Assembly (NCBI GenBank): GCA_026770585.1
Contig: MU647239.1
Span: 34,827-45,812 of the forward strand
Source: Baffinella frigidus
Lineage: Eukaryota > Cryptophyceae > Cryptomonadales > Baffinellaceae
Reading direction: 5' to 3'
DNA length: 10,986 nucleotides
Of this stretch, positions 6,098 to 10,986 are shown in pieces. Both the position numbers and the translations under genes were made by a program. Numbering within the stretch: position 1 is the stretch's first letter; each line of letters starts with the position of its first letter. The notes under the pieces are model-generated. The model ran no database searches, was not told the origin of the DNA, and saw only the letters and a list, made by a program, of their open reading frames with translations.

Positions 6098-6687
6098 AAA
6101 TATTTAGATCTGGACTCCGTACACACGCGCCAGTACAAAGAGCATCTAAATGTATTTAACAAGAGGCCCAGATCAACTGAGGAAGGCCTCACGTGGGTCT
6201 GGTTTTGCGGCACGCGAGCCTGGTGGCGAATTGGCCTGATTTTGCCCTTCTGCGAAACAGATGCGTCCGACGGCGCAGAGGCTGGTGCTGTATGTCCCGC
6301 AGGGGTCCGACTGGCCGGAGTTCCCGATACGGGAGAACCGCGGTACTCCCTCCCCTCCTCCTCCTCGGCTTGCCAGATGGCACCACTCGCCCTGACACCA
6401 GCGGTGTTTTGATCGTGTGCCGATTTCATCCCTCTCTCCTTCTGGCGCTCTCTCTCTCTCTTTCTCTCTCTCTCGCCCTCCATTCCTCTCTCTCTTTCTC
6501 TTTCGCTCTCTCTGTCTCCATCTCTAGCTCGCTGTCTCCCTCCCTCCCTCCCTCCCTCCCTCCCTCCCTCCCTGGTACAGATCGGGGCAGACCGAGGGTT
6601 GGCCTCATGATGGCAGGCGTTCACTTTGGGCAGTAGTTCACTTTGGAGCGCTCGAGGCTCCATAACCTGGCACCGCGACTTGTGCAT
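6094..6687 (-). CDS. ORF of 197 codons through a GA tract, doubtful
   Basis: The frame starts at ATG 6687 (MHKSRCQVMEPRALQ), runs through a tract encoding repeated REGG and ER units (GA-rich strand of 6430-6572), and ends at TAA in AT-rich DNA next to the possible exon at 5855-6097. The C-terminal 70 residues are basic and not repetitive (for example KGKIRPIRHQARV). The (CTCC)n/(CT)n part cannot contain stops, so the effective test of openness is only about 140 codons. There is no recognised domain. It could be a hypothetical basic protein or an accidental frame. Confidence 0.15.
   Translation of the reverse strand: MHKSRCQVMEPRALQSELLPKVNACHHEANPRSAPICTREGGREGGREGGRQRARDGDRESERERERGMEGERERKRERERQKERGMKSAHDQNTAGVRASGAIWQAEEEEGREYRGSPVSGTPASRTPAGHTAPASAPSDASVSQKGKIRPIRHQARVPQNQTHVRPSSVDLGLLLNTFRCSLYWRVCTESRSKYF
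6430..6572 (+). repeat. CT-rich tract with (TCCC)9
   Basis: A polypyrimidine run of about 140 bases on the plus strand. The first part is (CT)n with interruptions, and the end is nine exact TCCC units (6537-6572) followed by TGGTACAG. It resembles the CT introns elsewhere in the window and could be the pyrimidine tract of an intron, with TACAG at 6576-6580 as the acceptor. Confidence 0.9.
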
Positions 6688-6893
6688 GAGCCCTAGAGCC
6701 TACCGTGACCCCTGCGTGGTCGGCTCATCTGCGGGGGGGGCTTGCCTCTCCTTCACCCAGTGAGCTTCTGACGTGCGCAGTGTTCTGCATTTCAACGGTG
6801 GAGTCGGTGGGCTAAATTTCAGGGTACATTTAAGTGAACGCTTGGTGGCGGGGTGGCTTCTTGTTCGGTTGGATCATGGAGGTGTTGCGGGTT

Positions 6894-6934
6894 TGTACCA
6901 GAGGAGGGTCGGTGTTCGGACCCCGTGTGGTACA
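6894..6934 (+). repeat. Short inverted repeat / hairpin
   Basis: TGTACCA at 6894-6900 pairs with TGGTACA at 6928-6934. Inside, GGGTC (6906-6910) can pair with GACCC (about 6919-6923). It is the first of three consecutive inverted-repeat structures between 6894 and 7198. Confidence 0.6.
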
Positions 6935-6968
6935 TACACTGCCACCGAGAATATTTCGAGGAAACAAA

Positions 6969-7059
6969 AAGACCCTTGTAAAACAGAATAATGTGTCTCA
7001 GACACAACATAAACACTGTCATGTGTCTGAGACACATTATAGTGTTTTAAAAGGGTCTT
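6969..7059 (+). repeat. Long imperfect hairpin, 38-base arms
   Basis: Arms 6969-7006 and 7022-7059 pair at 35 of 38 positions (a single mismatch at 6978/7050 and a two-base bulge at 6986-6987/7041-7042), with a 15-base loop. The inner part of each arm is itself a palindrome: TGTGTCT-C-AGACACA (6992-7006) and ATGTGTCT-G-AGACACAT (7021-7037). The element could be a foldback or MITE-like insertion, or a hairpin RNA precursor. I see no terminal target duplication that would decide. Confidence 0.85.
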
Positions 7060-7109
7060 CACGTCCTCTGCGAAATTTTCTCGCTGGCAGTGTACACAGG
7101 AGACGGGTG

Positions 7110-7198
7110 CAGGAGGACTATGGTGGGTTCAGGAGGATTACCATAGTCCTCCTGAACCCGCCTCCTATGACTATGATAGTTCTCACGAACCCACCATA
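7110..7198 (+). repeat. Overlapping inverted repeats with exclusive pairings
   Basis: Segment 7110-7124 is the exact complement of 7140-7154 (15 pairs). Segment 7125-7137 is the exact complement of 7147-7159 (13 pairs). Segment 7119-7130 is the exact complement of 7187-7198 (12 pairs). These stems share bases and cannot all form together. The sequence alternates AGGAGG.ACTATGGTGGGTTC and its complement, so it looks like repeated inversion of one small unit. Confidence 0.85.
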
Positions 7199-7228
7199 CT
7201 GGGGTTCAACGGACGCCCTGTTTGTCGG

Positions 7229-7349
7229 CGACGCTCTTGCAGGGTGTAGGGTGTAGGGTGTAGGGTTCAGGGTGTAGGGTGTAGGGTGTAGGGTGTAGGG
7301 TGGGTCCAGGGTTAGTAATGAGTGCCGGCGCTAACCCTGAACCCACCCT
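7229..7349 (+). repeat. TGTAGGG array turning into C-rich array (head-to-head)
   Basis: A G-rich array of TGTAGGG (about 7229-7300) runs into GGGTCCAGGGTTAG. After a 15-base non-telomeric stretch (7316-7330) the strand switches to CTAACCCTGAACCCACCCT. Arms 7297-7315 and 7331-7349 pair at 18 of 19 positions. The layout is that of two telomere-like ends meeting head to head. Confidence 0.85.
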
Positions 7350-7520
7350 CATCAGGCGTACCATCGCTCGCCCCCCAGAACAACGGCGGCTTCTACGACA
7401 TTGTATCCCCTCCTCCCGACCCCCCCAACCCCAACCCTCCTGGTGTTGTTTTCGACGCGGTGAAGCATTGTAACACTACCGCGCGACTGCGCACGTTCCG
7501 GCGCGGGGGGTAGCTGTTCC

Positions 7521-7600
7521 CCGAACCCCAAACCCCAAACCCCAAACCCAAACCCCAAACCCCAAACCCCAAACCCCAAACCCCAAACCCAAAACCCCTC
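7521..7600 (-). repeat. CCCCAAA telomere-like array
   Basis: About eleven units of CCCCAAA/CCCAAA on the plus strand, quite regular. It is the same variant as at the right end of the window. On the minus strand it gives an artefactual GFGVWGLG-type peptide. Confidence 0.9.
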
Positions 7601-7629
7601 ACGCAGCTGTTCCCGACGCACACACGCGG

Positions 7630-7891
7630 ACAGTTCGACGACGCATTCCCAGCCCTCTCCGCCAAACTCCTCGCCGCAGGTCCTACCACGCCAGCGTCTT
7701 GCAAGGGGTCCCCAAAATTTAATTCTCCGGATATGTTTTGGGTTGGGTTGGTTATGTTTTGGGTTTGGGTTGGTTTTGGGATATGTTTTGGGTTTGGGTT
7801 GGTTATGCGCCGAAAAGAGCGCTCGGATACAGATGGGCAGTTCGACGACGCCTTCCCCACCCTCTCCGCCAAACTCCTCGCTGCAGGTCCT
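7630..7891 (+). repeat. Duplicated exon-end/acceptor segment around a GTTTTGGG repeat
   Basis: Copies at 7631-7684 and 7838-7891 match at 50 of 54 bases. In the plus frame both read QFDDAFPxLSAKLLAAGP, and three of the four differences are silent, hinting at past coding. The same stretch is pyrimidine-rich and ends GCAG/GTCCT, so it may instead be an acceptor. Between them (7733-7804) are three units of ATGTTTTGGGTTTGGGTTGG, a telomere-like variant that keeps the plus frame open and encodes an artefactual hydrophobic stretch. Confidence 0.65.
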
Positions 7892-7926
7892 AGCTCTGTC
7901 CCGGTCTATTTGGGCCAAACGGTTTG
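7887..7926 (+). other. Possible 40-base mini-exon
   Basis: It starts after CTCGCTGCAG and ends TTTG before GTGAGC, a good donor. The same donor context TTTG/GTGAGCCCGGG occurs at 2828-2838, preceded by TCTTTGCAG and only 13 bases. The GTC CTN start is shared with segments at 7680, 10200 and 10405. No recognised protein results. Confidence 0.2.
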
Positions 7927-8184
7927 GTGAGCCCGGGCGGCCGACACGGGGTACAGTAAGTAGCACAATACGTAGGGTACGTGCGATGCTGGCGCTGGTT
8001 GAATGGCAATATTTCACTAATCTCTCTCTACACGTTGTCGGTGTCCGTCTTGCAAGTGTCGTCGAACCCTGCTGTGGGATCTCTCTTCATGAAACTCGGT
8101 GCTACCACAACGTTGCCACGAAATCGTACTGAAAGATTCTGAAATCAGTACAGGACCACGAATCAACTCGTGTTTTCGTGATCC

Positions 8185-8280
8185 CCAACTCTGAGGGCTG
8201 GTGGCTTGCATCTCCTCCGACTCTGAGGGCTTGTGCCCCGACTCTGAGGGCTGGTGGTGCCCGACTCTGCGGGCATGTGG
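8185..8280 (+). repeat. CCGACTCTGAGGGCTGGTG repeat, four copies
   Basis: Units start at about 8185, 8217, 8238 and 8261, with irregular spacing and some substitution (the last reads CTGCGGGCATG). The flanks CGTG(T/C)TTTCGTGATCCCC at 8169 and 8308 are also repeated, so the array sits inside a larger duplication. Confidence 0.8.
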
Positions 8281-8388
8281 CGTCGAACCCTGATGTACGA
8301 CTTCGCACGTGCTTTCGTGATCCCCGACCCGCCGGAGCAGGGGCAGCCGTGCCGTGGGATCAACGCGCTGATAAGGCGGTCTGGCGAG
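8275..8388 (+). CDS. Possible exon with donor, unknown family
   Basis: From ATG at 8275 the frame is open for 38 codons to GAG/GTGCGT, a fair donor at 8389. It reads MWRRTLMYDFARAF, then VIPDPPEQGQPCRGI and NALIRRSGE. The segment from about 8308 matches a scrap at 8169-8186, so its 5' part may be repeat-derived and the real exon start may lie near 8300. The proline-rich turn followed by a possible helix looks like protein, but I do not recognise it. No clear next exon is seen; several TTTNNAG acceptors lie in the pyrimidine-rich stretch at 8395-8460. Confidence 0.25.
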
Positions 8389-9200
8389 GTGCGTACCCTT
8401 CTCTGCAGCAATCTTTGTAGTTTTTTCTTCGCGTTCCTGGACCGATTTGATTTCTAATTTGGCGTGGTGTTTGAGCCATTTGGTACGTTTAGGGTTTTAA
8501 ACTAGCTGGGTGTGTGCAACAAATCTTTGAGACGGACAGTTTCCGACATCAAATTTATTCAGGTCCGGGATGAAATCTTTGAACCAATGTACGTTGGGGA
8601 GAAATGTTCCTATCCCGGAAGGATGTTCGAACACAGGGGAACTATCTCCGTTGTTGAGAGGGAAAGATGAACCCTGAAACCACGATGCGTCTGGGGCAAG
8701 ACCACGGATCCCGCCGGGGTACGGAACGAGGACGCCTGCTCAAGTGCAACGATGCTAAGACAGTTTTCGCATCGTTGCACTTCGGGAGATAGTCTTTGCA
8801 TCGTTGCACCCCGCATGACCCTCGATGCGGCAGTGGGTCCACATGGTGTGTTTGTTGTTTGTGAATAACATGGCGGTATCCGACCAACATGGGGCCCTGC
8901 GCGTGGGGGGGGGTCTGTCAGAGGGCGGCTCTTGAGAATCTGCCAAATTTCCCCGGATCGATTTGTGGGCAAACCACTCGAGAATGGTAGAAGGGCCTAT
9001 TTACGTGTGGGGTTGTTAGACTGTGTACCAGGATAGGGTGTTCCAATCTCGTAACTGGCCCACGCATGGCTTCAGTGGCGTCAGTGAGCCTTGAATCGTT
9101 TGATAAATCACTCAAATCTTTTGCTGATATGCAAGTGGCACTATGAACGTGGGCGCAGGCGCGGTGGGCTGTGCGGTGGGCTGTGGCGAGCGAGGGGATC
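8389..9200. other. No recognisable gene; one inverted repeat
   Basis: I see no convincing exon. The notable structure is at 8742-8809. Arm 8742-8755 is the exact complement of 8769-8782 (14 bases, loop 13), and 12 bases of the second arm are repeated directly at 8798-8809. A minus-strand frame of 120 codons (8972-8610) is open but unlike any family I know. The end of the stretch has GCGGTGGGCTGTG repeated near 9158-9184. Confidence 0.5.
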
Positions 9201-9602
9201 TCTACTTCCCGCACAACCACCTCCCTCCCTCCTCCCAATGTCGTGACTCGAAGGTGGGGGTCGGGGTTTGAGGTTCGGGGTTTAGGGTTTAGGATCTGGG
9301 GGCTGGATAGGTGAAGAATTTGGGGGTTGGGTCTGGATTTGGGGTTTGGGGTGTGCGGTTTGGGGTTAGGGTTCGGGTTGGGTTCAGAGTTTAGGAGTTG
9401 GGGGTTCGGGTTTGGGGTTCAGGGCTACTTCCCACACAACCACCTCCCTCTCTCCTCCCACTGTCGCAACTCTAAGGTGTGGTTTGGGTTTGGGTGTAGG
9501 GTTCGGGCTGGGTACAGGGTTCAGGATTCGGCGTTTGGGGTTTTTTGGCCTCTACCCTCACAACCACCTCCCTCCCACCTCCCACCATCGCGACTCCAAT
9601 GT
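9201..9602 (-). repeat. Three copies of a 50-base segment between telomere-like blocks
   Basis: Copies at 9201-9255, 9424-9479 and 9549-9602 share CACAACCACCTCCCTC and flanks. On the minus strand each is open in the same register and reads VGG(G/E)REVVV followed by an acidic stretch; the first two also share HLRV before it. Between the copies lie G-rich telomere-like blocks (9256-9423 and 9480-9545) with TTTAGGG, TTTGGGG and TTCGGG variants. The unit is therefore segment plus telomere-like tract, repeated with unequal length. Coding potential is uncertain. Confidence 0.7.
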
Positions 9603-10060
9603 CAAAACCTGCCTCATTTCGGTTTGACGGATCGTCTTCTCGCCAAAAGTTGACGGGTGTGTACCACAAATCCGTGGGGTTGCTATCCCAGACTCGCCTG
9701 TGGGGTTGATGAGACTCTCTCGGTGTCGGATTCTGGTATCGCATGCGTGGCGCCTCTCTCGACTCAGAACACTGCTGCAAACCCTTGCCTCTCCCTGTCC
9801 ATCTAATCTTCTTTAAAACAAATTTGGGTTTAAAAGGAAGCTTTTGGTCTGAAAATGAAATCGTTTTTAAACGACAATTTCAGCTTTCAAATGTGGCCAT
9901 TGCCCCCAAAGGTTGTGGGCATTGGAGACGATTGTTGAGGATTTCGTAACAGGGCGGGCTTTGGGTTTTCAGTAGCAGCGTTTCCTGGTACTCATTCAGT
10001 CTAGGTTCCGTCCTGGTACGAAACGTTCCAACTTTACGAACCTTTCGTGAAGAGTAGGTC
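9603..10060. other. No gene recognised
   Basis: The left part holds the third copy of the GTTGACGG element (9638-9680). The segment at 9700-9744 is related to 10117-10161: on the minus strand both read Q(N/S)PT(P/A)RE(S/Y)HQPH, with about five silent third-base differences, which suggests two decayed copies of one coding exon. The middle (9800-9950) is AT-richer with no ORF of note. Confidence 0.5.
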
Positions 10061-10061
10061 T

Positions 10062-10425
10062 GGGGTGTGCAGCCAGGGTGGGCGCATGTAGGGTTCGGAG
10101 TGTGGCGTTCAAATCCGTGAGGTTGGTGATACTCCCTCGCCGTGGGACTCTGATTTGGCATAAGTACTTTCTTCCTCTTCGTTATTACTCTCGATGCAGG
10201 TCCTAAATGAGGCCCTTGAGCCGTGAGTCCATGAGTACTACCTCTCTCGACTGAATAATGGTGGTGGGGTGTGCAGCGAGGGTGGGACGCAAACGCGGCG
10301 GGGCGGAATTGGGGGTGCGAGGTGGGGGCGGGTGGGCAGTGGCGAGATCACGAGCGCATCCGCCTCGTTGAATACGCGGTACTTGTTTGTTACTCTCGAT
10401 GCAGGTCCTGGATAGGCCGTTAAGT
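10062..10425 (+). repeat. Tandem duplication of a roughly 204-base segment
   Basis: GGGGTGTGCAGC followed by AGGGTGGG occurs at about 10063 and 10267. TTACTCTCGATGCAGGTCCT occurs at 10185-10204 and 10390-10409. The intervening TAAGTACTT/CGGTACTTG also matches, so the two halves are diverged copies offset by about 204 bases. The first copy reads VLNEALEP followed by TGA after the shared GCAG; the second keeps an open exon. Confidence 0.7.
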
Positions 10426-10692
10426 CTTGAGTTGAGCGATGCGATAGTCGTGAGCTTTGAGGAACGCCCTCCCTCTCTCCCTCTCCCTCTCCTTCTCATT
10501 CTCTCTCTCTCTCTATCTCTCTCTCTCTATCTCTATCTCTCTCCTCTCTTTCGCTCTCTCTCTCCCTCCTCCCTCTCTCTCCTCTCTCAGAAACGGAGGA
10601 TCCGCCTTGAGTACTCGGTACTGACCACTTTGACCACCAAGCCACGATTGCGTTTTGGGGTGAAAGGGGCGCGCAAGATCCGCTCCGTCTAA
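10405..10692 (+). CDS. Two-exon candidate 3' end of an unknown gene
   Basis: Exon 10405-10449 follows TACTCTCGATGCAG, is open in phase 0 (VLDRPLSLELSDAIV) and ends at GTGAGC. The intron 10450-10590 contains about 110 bases of CT-rich sequence and ends CTCTCTCAG, an excellent acceptor. Exon 10591-10692 continues in phase 0 with KRRIRLEYSVLTT, is basic and ends TAA. The intron is 141 bases, a multiple of three without stops, so retention would keep the frame and insert a Leu/Ser-rich stretch. The first exon has a diverged duplicate at 10200. The upstream part of the gene is not seen. No family recognised; splice logic is the only support. Confidence 0.35.
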   Translation, partial: VLDRPLSLELSDAIVVSFEERPPSLPLPLLLILSLSLSLSLYLYLSPLFRSLSPSSLSLLSQKRRIRLEYSVLTTLTTKPRLRFGVKGARKIRSV

Positions 10693-10831
10693 CAAGGGGG
10701 ATGTTTCCTGCCGCAGGAATCGGGCCCGATGGTTTTGAATGCTGTCACATTCACTTGATGGCAACCGCCCCCCCGCGGCCTCACTACCCGGTGTTGGGTC
10801 TCTGTCGCCTTGTCCAAACGCTCATCAATAT

Positions 10832-10986
10832 ACCCTAAACCCCAAACCCGAAACCCTTCATTCTAAAACCTAAACCCTTAATCCTAAAACCTAAACCAAA
10901 AGGCTAAATGCTGAACCCTAAACCCCAAACCCCAAACCCCAAACCCCAAACCCCAAACCCCAAACCCCAAACCCCAAACCCCAAAC
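10832..10986 (-). repeat. Telomere-like array at window end (CCCCAAA)
   Basis: It begins degenerate (CCCTAAA, CCCGAAA, CCTAAAA) and becomes a regular CCCCAAA array from about 10922 to the last base, roughly nine units. The plus strand is C-rich toward the right, so the G-rich strand points into the window. A normal right-hand telomere would show the reverse, so this is interstitial, inverted, or the start of another head-to-head structure beyond the window. Confidence 0.9.

Noticed and set aside
6193-6636. 147-codon plus ORF through the CT tract
   Set aside because: It starts at GTG and depends on the CT/TCCC tract for length; no domain.
7352-8017. 221-codon minus ORF with GFGVWGLG repeats
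   Set aside because: This peptide is the direct translation of the CCCCAAA array; the duplicated flanks are better conserved in the plus frame.
8040-8300. tRNA-like T-loop matches (GGTTCGAC on the minus strand)
   Set aside because: No matching acceptor stem, A box or anticodon arm could be folded around them.
10922-10986. True chromosome end at the right edge
   Set aside because: The C-rich strand runs 5' to 3' toward the right edge, opposite to a normal right-hand telomere.

Overview
This window looks like a eukaryotic subtelomeric or telomere-derived region. Arrays of the heptamer TTTAGGG and its variants (TGTAGGG, TTTGGGG, TTCAGGG) recur across it in both orientations. Candidate genes are built from very short exons with GT-AG borders and introns of about 50-215 bases, several with long CT tracts. 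TTTAGGG is the plant/alga-type telomere repeat, also found in several protist groups, and the base composition is mixed. An intron-rich alga or protist fits. Cryptophytes, brown algae and dinoflagellates are all possible, and I cannot name the species. Nothing looks bacterial: there are no Shine-Dalgarno sites, operons or dense long ORFs.

Left third (1-3520), the most informative part. The minus strand carries pieces of chromatin-reader genes. One exon (2064-1954) ends in the first CxxC of a PHD finger. A second (918-859) carries the next CxxC and the VHQ motif. Spliced in phase 0 they give C-x2-C-x13-C-x2-C-x4-H-Q, the spacing of the first PHD finger in BRPF/JADE/trithorax-type proteins. Both exons have copies: 2409-2339 is a truncated first exon, and 1117-1067 is a second exon whose fourth cysteine codon is now a stop. 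The exon-intron junctions themselves are iterated in tandem, about five times at 392-870 and about five times within the (GA)n tract at 1452-1989. At 3520-2945 a three-exon minus-strand model contains a clear N-terminal half of a Tudor/Agenet-like (Royal family) SH3 barrel. A large TTTAGGG block (2424-2790) separates the two groups.

Middle (3521-7230). No gene is securely recognised. There is a 275-codon ORF at 4147-4974 whose stop lies in a CCCTAAA block, a 55-codon tryptophan-rich ORF (5169-5336), a 22-base tandem repeat (5458-5533), a possible terminal exon (5855-6097), and a CT/TCCC tract (6430-6572). A cluster of strong inverted repeats follows (6894-7198), including a 38-base-arm hairpin and a set of mutually exclusive stems.

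Right third (7230-10986). Telomere-like blocks flip orientation several times, with one head-to-head hairpin (7297-7349). Between them are short duplicated segments that look like exon ends and splice acceptors (GCAG/GTCCT four times), a possible exon at 8275-8388, and a two-exon plus-strand candidate at 10405-10692. The window ends inside a CCCCAAA array whose orientation is C-rich on the plus strand, so it is not a simple right-hand chromosome end.

Overall the region reads as a graveyard or assembly ground of exon fragments: chromatin-reader exons cut, tandemly copied and joined to decayed telomere repeats. No complete functional gene is proven. All exon borders and domain names here come from reading by eye, without database searches.
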